This document shows, one piece after another, positions 26,391 through 34,960 of a DNA stretch of 64,000 nucleotides. Origin of the DNA: Algoriphagus iocasae (GTDB lineage: Bacteria > Bacteroidota > Bacteroidia > Cytophagales > Cyclobacteriaceae); the NCBI RefSeq assembly GCF_014206875.1, contig NZ_JACIJO010000001.1, positions 806,001 through 870,000 on the forward strand. The letters run 5' to 3'. Under the pieces are notes generated by a model. That model worked only from the letters and a program-made list of their open reading frames with translations, was not told the DNA's origin and searched no databases. A program made the translations under genes and the position numbers. Position 1 is the first letter of the stretch; each line of letters opens with the position of its first letter.

Positions 26391-28031
26391 TTAATTGTTT
26401 CCGTAGTATTTATCATGAAACTGATATCTCGCCTGATCTGTAGCCTGGATCAATTTACTCTCCACATCAATAACCATAGTTGGAGGTGTTGGATCTGATC
26501 CTTCCACTTTTTCCCAACTAGGTAAATCCTCTCCGTTTGGATTTCCTGTTTTGATGAAATTCGCGAAGTAATTCATGAAGGTTTTTGAAACCAGGTAGTC
26601 TTCAGGTGTCCAAGAGTAGGCATCCACTAAGGGAAGATTTCCCATCGCATATTCAATTTCGCAGGCATGAGGAGCACCAATAGCTTCTGGCATTTTTGGG
26701 CCACCTTCGATAGTTCCTCCTGCCAAACCAGATGAAAGATTGGAGTCTTTCAATGGTGGGCGAAGTTTGCTATAAAGGTATCTGTAAACTGGTTGATCCG
26801 AATTTTTTGCATGTAAATCAATCCATTTCCAAGTGCTGTAGGCAATAAATCTATCCGCAGCCAAATGGGTTGCTGACCATTCTACTTCTTCTGGATTGGC
26901 ATGTGGGTGAAGTTTTAACACCTCTTCGTAATCGGTAGGATAAGTGCTTTTTACGACCTCGATAAAAGCTTCTGGAGTATATGGTTTTCCTTGCATAAAT
27001 GCCATTCCCGGGATCTCTGCTGAGTTCCATCCAGCTAATAAAGGAACCATTGCCTGTTCTTTTGCTTCGAAGATTTCAGTTAAGGTCTTTGGAAGAAAAT
27101 AACCATCTAAAACCACCGGAAACCCAAATCTTTTTGACTCATTATAGATTTCATAAATCTTCTTGGTGGATAACTTCCTCAATTCTTCAATGGTGGAATA
27201 TCCAGCCTCTTTGGCAAAATCTTCACCGGTTTTTTCAGCTTCTTCAAGACTCACAGGAGCCAGAGTAGGATTGATTCCGGCCCCGCTTTCTCCGATTGCA
27301 CCTGCTATATAATCTTTGGAAAGGGGAGAAGCCATCTGATAGCTGACAGAAATTGAGCCGGCAGATTCCCCTGCAATGGTCACTTTATTGGGATCTCCAC
27401 CAAATGCTTCAATGTTTTCTTTCACCCATTTCAAAGAGGCCATTTGATCCAGCAACCCATAATTTCCTGAGGCTTTATAAGGAGCTTCAGCACTCAAGCC
27501 AGGGTGTGCATAAAAGCCAAAAATGTTTAATCTATAATTGACAGTAACGACGACAATTCCTTTTTGAGACATTGCCTCTCCATTATATCTAGGTTCTGAA
27601 CCATCTCCTGCTACAAAACCGCCTCCATAAAAATAGACCAGGACTGGCAAATCCTTCGTGTATCTATCAGCTGGAGTCCAAACGTTTAGATAGAGGCAGT
27701 CTTCACTTAGCCCATCTGATTTGAAATCCATATCTCCAAAAACTGGAGCTTGAATTGCCCTAGGACCAAAACTCATTGTTTTCAATACTCCATTCCAGTT
27801 TTCAAGTGGTTGAGGAGCTTTCCATCTAAGCTCACCCACAGGAGGTTTGGCAAATGGAATCCCAAAGAATTTCTGAATGCCTGACTTGGTATCAAAAGAA
27901 CCTTCAATTATTCCATTTTTTATTTTAGTTTGCACGGCAAATCCGTTTAGGTTTTGAGCTTTTAGTAACGTTGGTAAGATTGTTAATAAAGCCATGAAAA
28001 AAATCTGAATGAATTTATATACAGATTTCAT
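26391..28031 (-). CDS. Secreted type B carboxylesterase
   Basis: 546 residues with a signal peptide (about 1-25, ending LKAQ). The nucleophile elbow is TIAGESAGSISV (Ser about 222). The oxyanion motif is YFYGGGF, the acid region follows SAEIPG, and the catalytic His is in GAPHACEIEYAMGN. It matches the type B carboxylesterase / para-nitrobenzyl esterase family. The natural substrate is unknown. It is divergent from an NrtR-type regulator across a 90-bp region with a palindrome, so it may be that regulator's target. Confidence 0.9.
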   Translation of the reverse strand: MKSVYKFIQIFFMALLTILPTLLKAQNLNGFAVQTKIKNGIIEGSFDTKSGIQKFFGIPFAKPPVGELRWKAPQPLENWNGVLKTMSFGPRAIQAPVFGDMDFKSDGLSEDCLYLNVWTPADRYTKDLPVLVYFYGGGFVAGDGSEPRYNGEAMSQKGIVVVTVNYRLNIFGFYAHPGLSAEAPYKASGNYGLLDQMASLKWVKENIEAFGGDPNKVTIAGESAGSISVSYQMASPLSKDYIAGAIGESGAGINPTLAPVSLEEAEKTGEDFAKEAGYSTIEELRKLSTKKIYEIYNESKRFGFPVVLDGYFLPKTLTEIFEAKEQAMVPLLAGWNSAEIPGMAFMQGKPYTPEAFIEVVKSTYPTDYEEVLKLHPHANPEEVEWSATHLAADRFIAYSTWKWIDLHAKNSDQPVYRYLYSKLRPPLKDSNLSSGLAGGTIEGGPKMPEAIGAPHACEIEYAMGNLPLVDAYSWTPEDYLVSKTFMNYFANFIKTGNPNGEDLPSWEKVEGSDPTPPTMVIDVESKLIQATDQARYQFHDKYYGNN

Positions 28032-28041
28032 AAGTTGAGTT

Positions 28042-28064
28042 TATTGTTTCGTTGTGAAACAATA
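28042..28064. promoter_or_regulatory. 23-bp palindromic operator candidate, NrtR-type
   Basis: Perfect 9-bp arms TATTGTTTC / GAAACAATA around GTTGT, in the middle of the 90-bp gap between the divergent esterase and NUDIX-regulator genes. It lies 10 bases before the esterase start, where a bound dimer would block transcription or translation initiation. A palindrome beside a NUDIX/winged-helix regulator fits the autoregulated operators known for NrtR/AraR-family proteins. Confidence 0.65.
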
Positions 28065-28121
28065 GTAATTCCTTATTTTTGAAAATCCAATTTGTTACCC
28101 TAGTTTTTCCGACAATAGCCC

Positions 28122-28823
28122 ATGACCTCATCGACTCCCGAATATATACCCAACCTTTCCTATGATTCTGTAATTTTTGGTTTCTCAGGAGAGAAGCTAA
28201 AAATATTAATTCTGGAGTATCATAATATGAAGACTTATGCTCTTCCTGGCGGATTTGTGAAGACCAATGAGGCTTTGGATGATGCTGTGAAAAGAGGGTT
28301 GACCGAGCGCACTGGCCTGGATAAAATTTACTTGGAGCAGTTTCATACATTCGGGTCGATGCATCGCTTCAAGCCGGAGATCATGAAGCGAATTATGGAG
28401 GAGCAAGGTGATATTGAGGAAAAGGATCACTGGTTATTAGGAAGGTTTATCACGGTGGGATATTATGCTTTGATAAATTATAAAAATGTCACACCTAAGC
28501 CTGATTTCTTATCAGATTCTATCGAATGGTATGACTTAGACCAGCTTCCTGAATTGATGATGGATCATAGGGAAATTATCGAAAAGGCATTAGAACATCT
28601 GCGTATTCATTTGGATCATAAGCTTCTGAGCTTTAATCTTTTGCCAGAGAAGTTTACCATGAAAGAACTCCAGCAGGTTTATGAAGCCATTTTGGGAGAA
28701 AGCTTAAATAGAGCAAATTTTCAACGCAAAATGCTGAGCCTTAATATTTTAAAGCGTCATGATAAATTATATACAGGAGGATCTCATAAAGCTCCTTTCC
28801 TGTATAGTTTTAAAAAGCCTTGA
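28122..28823 (+). CDS. NUDIX-domain transcriptional regulator (NrtR/AraR-like)
   Basis: 233 residues. The N-terminal NUDIX fold (1-145) has ALPGGFVKTNEALDDAVKRG where a NUDIX box should be, followed by LTERTGLDKI. The strict GX5EX7REUXEEXGU catalytic Glu residues are degenerate (LTERTG in place of REUXEE), pointing to ligand sensing rather than hydrolysis. The C-terminal part (about 160-233) is the NrtR winged helix with FTMKELQQVYEAILGESL and NFQRKMLSLNILKRH. In Bacteroidota such proteins are repressors responding to sugars or ADP-ribose. Divergent from the esterase gene with a perfect palindrome between. Confidence 0.88.
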   Translation: MTSSTPEYIPNLSYDSVIFGFSGEKLKILILEYHNMKTYALPGGFVKTNEALDDAVKRGLTERTGLDKIYLEQFHTFGSMHRFKPEIMKRIMEEQGDIEEKDHWLLGRFITVGYYALINYKNVTPKPDFLSDSIEWYDLDQLPELMMDHREIIEKALEHLRIHLDHKLLSFNLLPEKFTMKELQQVYEAILGESLNRANFQRKMLSLNILKRHDKLYTGGSHKAPFLYSFKKP

Positions 28824-28824
28824 T

Positions 28825-29994
28825 TTAATTTAGAAAAGGAACAGCATCCAAATTCTCTTTTAATTTTTTAGGGGCAGTGATTCTATAACCGACATGGAAT
28901 TGTAAATATACTCTCCAATTGGTATTGATGGCATTGGTGTTTTGTTGTCTAAACCTTCTGTTTTCTGCTGTCAGTAACATTCCAGAAAAGATTCTTTCGG
29001 CATTATAACCTATCGCTCCTCTTGCATCCCACTTGAAGACTCCATTGTTTTGTTTTGTTTCTATGCGTTCATCAGGAGAACTTGTGATGATTTTGGAGGA
29101 AACTAATCCATATCCCGTCGAGGCACCTGCAGAGGCATAAAATGATTCATTGATAACATAGGTATAGTAATAACCCGCATTCGCAAGAATTTCAAAATTC
29201 TTTGATTTTTGGGTAGGTGAGGCATTTGTTGGTTCCACACGATTATCTATGATGTAGTATCGATATTGTAAAGTAGGTAAGAATGTGCCTGCACTTTTTA
29301 ATTGGCGCTCAGTCCCAAAAAACAATGCTTTGGTAGAAAAGTGTTGATTGAAATTATATCCGGTGATCCCTTGAAAACTTCTATAATGTAATTCTGGAAA
29401 TTGGATATAAGGGTCACCTTCATTCCAATCAGGTTGATAATCTGATGTGTTTTCAAGATAATATCCTGTTGTTCTTGTATACCTAAATTCTTGAACCCAG
29501 TGAGAAAAATTTAATGCTGTCGAAAATCCTATTCCGGTAGTTTTACCTTTGATGAAATCATCATCATTGTTTGATAAAAATTGCGGGATAAAATTAAACC
29601 CAACGGATAGGAATCTATAGTTTAAGTTAAGTCTAAAAACAGAACTTCCATTTGGATAGATTTTTAAAACTGTGGGTCCTGCATCTAATGAAAACCTTTC
29701 ATTTTCGTTTACCATGCTTAATCTAAAAGCAAGGTAATTATCCATCTTTTCTATAAATCCGTCCTCAACCACTATTCCCTCCGAAGTTGGGACTGTATCA
29801 TTTTCATGGATGATTTTTTCGCTGTAAGCTTGAAATTTAAACTCAGGAGTATTACTAGATAGAATAGCTTTTCCAAAACGTGTATTATCAGGATTTTTGG
29901 ATTCAAAATGAGAATCTTGGAGATCTATTTGTGAATAAACAGCAGAACTGAAAGATGCAAATAATGCCGTCAGTACAAATGATTTTAGTGTCAT
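28825..29994 (-). CDS. DUF4421 family outer-membrane protein
   Basis: 389 residues with a signal peptide (MTLKSFVLTALFASFSSAVYS). The body alternates aromatic strands and short turns and ends in Phe-rich strands, as expected for an outer-membrane beta barrel. The LNYRFLSVGFNFIPQF and ISATALNF-like elements (here GFSTALNFSHWVQEFRYTR) match DUF4421. Function unknown. It ends one base from the regulator's stop (convergent, no terminator seen between). Confidence 0.8.
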   Translation of the reverse strand: MTLKSFVLTALFASFSSAVYSQIDLQDSHFESKNPDNTRFGKAILSSNTPEFKFQAYSEKIIHENDTVPTSEGIVVEDGFIEKMDNYLAFRLSMVNENERFSLDAGPTVLKIYPNGSSVFRLNLNYRFLSVGFNFIPQFLSNNDDDFIKGKTTGIGFSTALNFSHWVQEFRYTRTTGYYLENTSDYQPDWNEGDPYIQFPELHYRSFQGITGYNFNQHFSTKALFFGTERQLKSAGTFLPTLQYRYYIIDNRVEPTNASPTQKSKNFEILANAGYYYTYVINESFYASAGASTGYGLVSSKIITSSPDERIETKQNNGVFKWDARGAIGYNAERIFSGMLLTAENRRFRQQNTNAINTNWRVYLQFHVGYRITAPKKLKENLDAVPFLN

Positions 29995-30065
29995 TTTTAA
30001 ATCCTTTAACGAGAAAAATCTACATTTTTAGCCAAATGAGAAATCTGATTAAAATTAAAATTTCT

Positions 30066-31601
30066 TTACTTTTTCTCTATGGATTCTTTAGTTTTTTCAC
30101 TCAAAATGGAAATAACTGTACTAATTCCTTCCCTGTAGTTTCCTAACCTAATATTCTCATTTGGACTATGTTGGTTATTGTCCGCATTGACAGTAGGAAT
30201 TGTGACTGCTGGAATTCCCAAAGCATCGACAAATGGAGAGATTGGGATTGAGCCACCAGAAATTCTGATTTGAACAGGTTCTTTTCCAAAAGCCCGCTGC
30301 ATAGAAGATCTTAGCCATTTTCCTGCATCAGAATCCATAGGAGTTCTAAATGCCTGATAAGAAATTGAATAGAACATTTTTACGATTTTCGGATAGTTCA
30401 TCCGCTCAGCATCTGTCGGATCTTCACTGACAATATGAAATCCCTGGTCTTGAATATGCTTTTTGATCAGGCTGAATAACCTTTCAGGATCTGACTCAGG
30501 AACCAAACGGACATCGATTTCTGCAATGGCTGTGGCTGGAACGATCGTTCTAGCTTCACTACCAACCCAAGCAGATTCTAAACCTCTGATATTTAGGGAA
30601 GGATATTGGATACTTTCCTGATAGCTATTTCCGACATTATCCGTTCTACCGATTCCTAGTTTTGTTTGAATTGCTTTTTCATCATCCGGGACTTTTGCGA
30701 GAATCGCTTTCTCCGTAGCTGATAATTCGATTCCATCATAATAGCCTGGAATTTTCACACGCCCATTTTCATCCTTCATGGAAGCTAAAAGTTGGGAGAG
30801 AAGCAAAGCAGGATTTGGCGCATAATTACCATAATGACCACTATGTTGAGGGAATTTTGGGCCGTAGGTCGTCAAAGTTAAATCTGCGATTCCACGGGCA
30901 CCATAGCTCAATGTGGGTTCATTACTTGTATGTCTTGGCCCATCCATGATTAACATCATATCCGCGTCCAATTTTTCCTTGTATTTCACAACTGCTCCCG
31001 GAAGTCTTGGTGAACCTTGTTCTTCCTCAAAATCCAGGATGATTTTAACATTGTAATCAGGAGACAAACCCTTCTTTTCCAAAGCATCCCATCCTGTCAA
31101 AAACATGGCTATTGGACCTTTATCATCAGATGCGGATCTGGCGAAAATCCTCCAGTTTGGATCGTATTCATTTTTAATTTTCTCGGAAGGAATTATTTCC
31201 CAAGTCCCGTCTGGATTTTGGCTTTTTAAAACAGGGGAGTAGGGATCTTCCTGATTCCACTTGCTTCTGTCAACCGCCTGCCCATCCACATGAAAATAAA
31301 AGAGGATTGTTTTGGTAGCTCCGGGGGATTTCTTTTCGACCAAAAGCAATGGGATTCCATCAGTAACTAACCTTTCTGAAGTCCAGTTTCTACTTTTGAA
31401 TTGCTCTTCGCACCATTTTATATTCGTTTCAATCTGTTCAGGGTAGAAAGCATCATTTGGCATACTGACGATCTCTTGCAGGAGCGAAAGACCATGTTGC
31501 CAGTTTTGATCTGTCAATTGCTCGATTTGATTTTTTGTCAAATCTTGGGCAAAAATGTGTACAGAATAAAGGGTGAGAACAAGAAGTAAAAGTTTTTTCA
31601 T
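30066..31601 (-). CDS. Exported M20 family metallopeptidase
   Basis: 511 residues with a signal peptide (MKKLLLLVLTLYSVHIFA). The M20 metal-site sequence begins at YFHVDGQAVD (metal His and Asp), continues with ARSASDDKGPIAMFLTG (second Asp) and the DFEEEQGSP Glu pair. The DGPRHTSNEPTLSYGARGI stretch is typical of M20 dipeptidase-like enzymes. HSPNENIRLGNY near the end supplies the last His. Probably a periplasmic zinc dipeptidase or aminoacylase. Monocistronic. Confidence 0.9.
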   Translation of the reverse strand: MKKLLLLVLTLYSVHIFAQDLTKNQIEQLTDQNWQHGLSLLQEIVSMPNDAFYPEQIETNIKWCEEQFKSRNWTSERLVTDGIPLLLVEKKSPGATKTILFYFHVDGQAVDRSKWNQEDPYSPVLKSQNPDGTWEIIPSEKIKNEYDPNWRIFARSASDDKGPIAMFLTGWDALEKKGLSPDYNVKIILDFEEEQGSPRLPGAVVKYKEKLDADMMLIMDGPRHTSNEPTLSYGARGIADLTLTTYGPKFPQHSGHYGNYAPNPALLLSQLLASMKDENGRVKIPGYYDGIELSATEKAILAKVPDDEKAIQTKLGIGRTDNVGNSYQESIQYPSLNIRGLESAWVGSEARTIVPATAIAEIDVRLVPESDPERLFSLIKKHIQDQGFHIVSEDPTDAERMNYPKIVKMFYSISYQAFRTPMDSDAGKWLRSSMQRAFGKEPVQIRISGGSIPISPFVDALGIPAVTIPTVNADNNQHSPNENIRLGNYREGISTVISILSEKTKESIEKK

Positions 31602-31802
31602 AGGATTGGAGATTGGTTTTCAAAGTAATCAAATGGCATCCTAAATGAAAATCCTATGGAGAAATTCATGTTGATTTTTCATAACAGGTTTTTTGCAGTT
31701 TAACGCCTAAATAATTGAATTTTAAATCCTTGTGATTAGGTGTTTTAAGGCAATAGACTTATTTTAGGAAAATATTTTTCTCAGCTAAGATGACCTATTA
31801 GT

Positions 31803-32342
31803 ATGTATTCTCAAACCATTCCTCAAGAATCTAGTCAATACACTTTAATCAAAAACCAATTTTTGGCTTGCTACTCAGAACTCAGTAAAATGGCTCATTA
31901 TAAATTAAAGAATGAGCATAATGCATTTACTTTAGATACTTCCTCGCTGGTCCATGAAGCATATCTGAAAATGGAAAAGCAAGATCAGGTTACAAAGGAT
32001 AAAAATCATTTTCTGGCTGTTGCAGCAATTGTCATGCGTAGGTTTTTGGTGGATTATGCAAGACAAAAGCAGCGAATAAAAAGAGGGGGAGATCAGATAC
32101 ATCTTACTTATGGGGCAATTTCTAGCCCTGTGATCACAACTCCGGAAGAAGTTTTGAATTTAAATGAGGCATTAACTCGCTTAAAATCCATTAACAATCG
32201 TCATTGTAGAGTGGTTGAATTTCATTTTTTCGGTGGATATAAACACGAAGAAATTGCTGCCATGATGGGAGTTTCTATTGATACAGTGCGAAGAGATTGG
32301 AGGTTGGCTAAAGCTTGGCTGAGCAATGAGTTGAAGAATTAA
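31803..32342 (+). CDS. ECF-type RNA polymerase sigma factor (TIGR02999-like)
   Basis: 179 residues. Region 2 includes LDTSSLVHEAYLKMEKQ and AVAAIVMRRFLVDYARQKQR. Region 4 is EFHFFGGYKHEEIAAMMGVSIDTVRRDWRLAKAWL. This is the Sig-70_X6/TIGR02999 type, often paired with a serine/threonine kinase. No anti-sigma factor gene is seen; the kinase gene follows after 11 bases and is probably its regulator. Confidence 0.92.
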   Translation: MYSQTIPQESSQYTLIKNQFLACYSELSKMAHYKLKNEHNAFTLDTSSLVHEAYLKMEKQDQVTKDKNHFLAVAAIVMRRFLVDYARQKQRIKRGGDQIHLTYGAISSPVITTPEEVLNLNEALTRLKSINNRHCRVVEFHFFGGYKHEEIAAMMGVSIDTVRRDWRLAKAWLSNELKN

Positions 32343-32353
32343 ATTTTTTTAAA

Positions 32354-34945
32354 ATGATCAAAGGGAAATGGGAAAAGGTTGAAAAGCTTTTTCATCAAAT
32401 CGTTGAGGCGAATTCGGAAGAGAAGCAAACGATTTTAGATACGTTGGCAAAGGAGGATCTTGAACTTTATAATCTACTGAAAGACTTAATTGAATCAGAT
32501 GGAAAAGGTCACCACATTTTTGACGCTTCAGCCCATCAGCTGCTTGAAAAGATAGAAGATGAGTCGGATTTGCTAGGAATGCATGTTGGGGCTTTTCAAC
32601 TGGAATCAATTATTGGTACCGGCGCAATGGGCACGGTCTTTCAAGCAAAACGTGTCGATGGCCAATTTGACCAGACCGTAGCAATTAAAATCTTGAGATC
32701 CTTGGTATTGGATTCCACAATGAAGGATTTTTTCAAAAGAGAAAGACAGATTCTTGCCAAATTAAATCATCCCAATATTGCCAGGCTCTATGATGGCGGG
32801 TTTACAGAGTCTGAAAGACCTTTTTTCACCATGGAATATGTGTCTGGCAAAAATCTACTTGATTATTGCCAAGACAACCAGCTAGACCTGATGGGAAGGC
32901 TGAAATTGTTTTTGCAGGTATGCTCAGCCGTGCAATATGCCCATCAGAATCTGATTGTGCATCTGGATTTGAAACCTCAGAATATCATTGTCAACAAAGA
33001 TGGGCAGGTAAAACTTCTTGATTTTGGTGTTTCTAAAATTTTAGAAGATTCGGAAGATGGGACAGGAAGTTTCACACTTGCCTATGCTTCTCCCGAACAA
33101 ATTGAAAAAAAGGACGCAGGGACGCAGTCTGATATTTATTCTTTGGGTTTGATCCTTTTCGAACTTGCATTTGGAAGGCACCCATTCCAACAATACTTTG
33201 AGGATTTATCGGCATTAAAAAATGCGAAAATCAAGGGTGATTTTTCCTTCGTTCCGGAAGACCTAAAAAGCAAGACTCCTTTTATTTCTGATTTGAAATA
33301 TGTGTGTTCAAAAGCTTTGGAGCTAAATCCAGAGGATAGGTTTGTTTCGGTAGATGAGTTGCAAAGGGACTTGAGGTTTTATCTGACTGGATATCCTATT
33401 TCGAGCCATCCAAAAGGCTGGACTTATTCATTTTCTAAATATTTGAGACGAAATTCCAGTTTGGTAGCTTCGATTGCAATTGCTTTTTTAATGCTGGCCT
33501 TTAGTGGGGTTTACTATACAAAAAGGCTGAGTGAAGAGCGGAATATTGCTCAATTGGAAGCGAAAAAGGCAAATCAGATTACAGATTTACTATCTGATGT
33601 TTTTATGGCTGCAGATCCCAATATTGGAGGAGCAGATACCATCACTGCCGTTCAGCTTTTAAATGAGGGAAAAGAAAATCTAGAAAGAAATTTAGGGGAT
33701 CAACCTGAGTTGTTTGCTTCGATTGCGTTTAGACTTTCTGAGATTTATTTTAATCTGGGGGTCTACGAAAAAGGAAGGGAATTGATCTTTAAGTCATATG
33801 AAATTAATCAAAGTCTAGAGGATGTGTCTGTAGAGGTCTTGTCTGATAATGAGACACAAATTTCCGCGATGTATTATCTGCTTGGTAAATATGATTCGTC
33901 TCAGATTTTTTCCAATAAGGCTATCAATAGATTAAAAAATGCAGGAATTTATGGAGGAGAGTCTATGGCTTCCGCATTGACTGAATTGGGAAATGTTTTA
34001 TATGATTTAGGTGAATTTGAGCGTGCCGATTCTGCATATCAGGCATCCTATGAAATTTTTAAGGAATTAAATGAGGGGGTGAATATAGACGAAGCTTTTG
34101 TGCTTCACATGATTGGGGCAAATGCTCGTGAAAGCGGGGATTATGAAAAGGCAGAAAAATATTTAATGGAGTCATTAGCGATGAAAAAAGAGCTTTTTGA
34201 GGAGCCACATCTGGAAATCGCCTATACCTATAACCATTTGGGTAGTTTGTATCAATCAATGCAGATGGACACTGTTGCAATGGGGTATATAGAGGAATCA
34301 TTGGAGCAAAGGAGAGCTATTCTTGGCGAGTTTCATGTGGAGACCATGGCTAGCATGGCAAATTATGCAAGGACTCTGGTAAGATTGGGATTGCCAGAAC
34401 AAGCGATCCCCATTTATGAAAGAACTTTGTTGATTACAGATTCCTTGGTGGGCAAAGAGCATTATTATTACTGGGCATTGATAGGAAGTCTTGGGACGGC
34501 CTACTTGGGACAAGGTGAGCTGGAAATGGCCAAAGCAAATTTTAAATTATCAATAGAAAATTTTCAAAAGATACTTCCTGAAGGTGATCCTAGAATTGCG
34601 TCTCCACTGGAGAGGTTAGGAAAAATAGCAATGGAAGAAAATGATTACCAATTAGCAAATTCCTATTTTCGTCAGGCATTGGAAATCAGGCAAAGTGCTT
34701 ATCCTGAAGGACATCCCCAAATAACCCAAAGCCAACAAGCACTCGGAGAATGCTTATTGGCACTTGGGGATTATTCTACCGCCATAGAATTTTTGAAGTC
34801 AGCTTTTGAATCCTATCAAGCTCAATCTGATGTGGATGAGGTGACGATTTCCTCAGTTGGTCAATCATTAATTTCTGCCTATGAAGGGATTAACGATAGT
34901 GAAAAAGCCAGCTTTTATCAAGAGCAATTGGCTGCAAGAGAATAG
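32354..34945 (+). CDS. Membrane serine/threonine protein kinase with TPR repeats
   Basis: 863 residues. Kinase domain about 80-360: glycine loop GTGAMGTVFQAKRV (about 88-101), VAIK lysine (about 112), HLDLKPQN catalytic loop (about 202-209), LDFGVSKIL (about 222-230) and YASPEQI. HRD is replaced by HLD, which keeps the catalytic Asp. One membrane helix lies at about 372-392. The rest, extracytoplasmic, is a series of TPR units (for example YEKAEKYLMESLAMKK, YQLANSYFRQALEIRQ) to residue 860. The protein probably senses an envelope signal and controls the co-encoded ECF sigma factor by phosphorylation (inference from gene pairing). Confidence 0.93.
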   Translation: MIKGKWEKVEKLFHQIVEANSEEKQTILDTLAKEDLELYNLLKDLIESDGKGHHIFDASAHQLLEKIEDESDLLGMHVGAFQLESIIGTGAMGTVFQAKRVDGQFDQTVAIKILRSLVLDSTMKDFFKRERQILAKLNHPNIARLYDGGFTESERPFFTMEYVSGKNLLDYCQDNQLDLMGRLKLFLQVCSAVQYAHQNLIVHLDLKPQNIIVNKDGQVKLLDFGVSKILEDSEDGTGSFTLAYASPEQIEKKDAGTQSDIYSLGLILFELAFGRHPFQQYFEDLSALKNAKIKGDFSFVPEDLKSKTPFISDLKYVCSKALELNPEDRFVSVDELQRDLRFYLTGYPISSHPKGWTYSFSKYLRRNSSLVASIAIAFLMLAFSGVYYTKRLSEERNIAQLEAKKANQITDLLSDVFMAADPNIGGADTITAVQLLNEGKENLERNLGDQPELFASIAFRLSEIYFNLGVYEKGRELIFKSYEINQSLEDVSVEVLSDNETQISAMYYLLGKYDSSQIFSNKAINRLKNAGIYGGESMASALTELGNVLYDLGEFERADSAYQASYEIFKELNEGVNIDEAFVLHMIGANARESGDYEKAEKYLMESLAMKKELFEEPHLEIAYTYNHLGSLYQSMQMDTVAMGYIEESLEQRRAILGEFHVETMASMANYARTLVRLGLPEQAIPIYERTLLITDSLVGKEHYYYWALIGSLGTAYLGQGELEMAKANFKLSIENFQKILPEGDPRIASPLERLGKIAMEENDYQLANSYFRQALEIRQSAYPEGHPQITQSQQALGECLLALGDYSTAIEFLKSAFESYQAQSDVDEVTISSVGQSLISAYEGINDSEKASFYQEQLAARE

Positions 34946-34960
34946 CTGGCTTGGACAGTT

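Noticed and set aside
31690..31752. Imperfect inverted repeat (AACGCCTAA / TTAGGTGTT) upstream of the ECF sigma factor
   Set aside because: One mismatch and a long AT-rich spacer; not distinguishable from chance.
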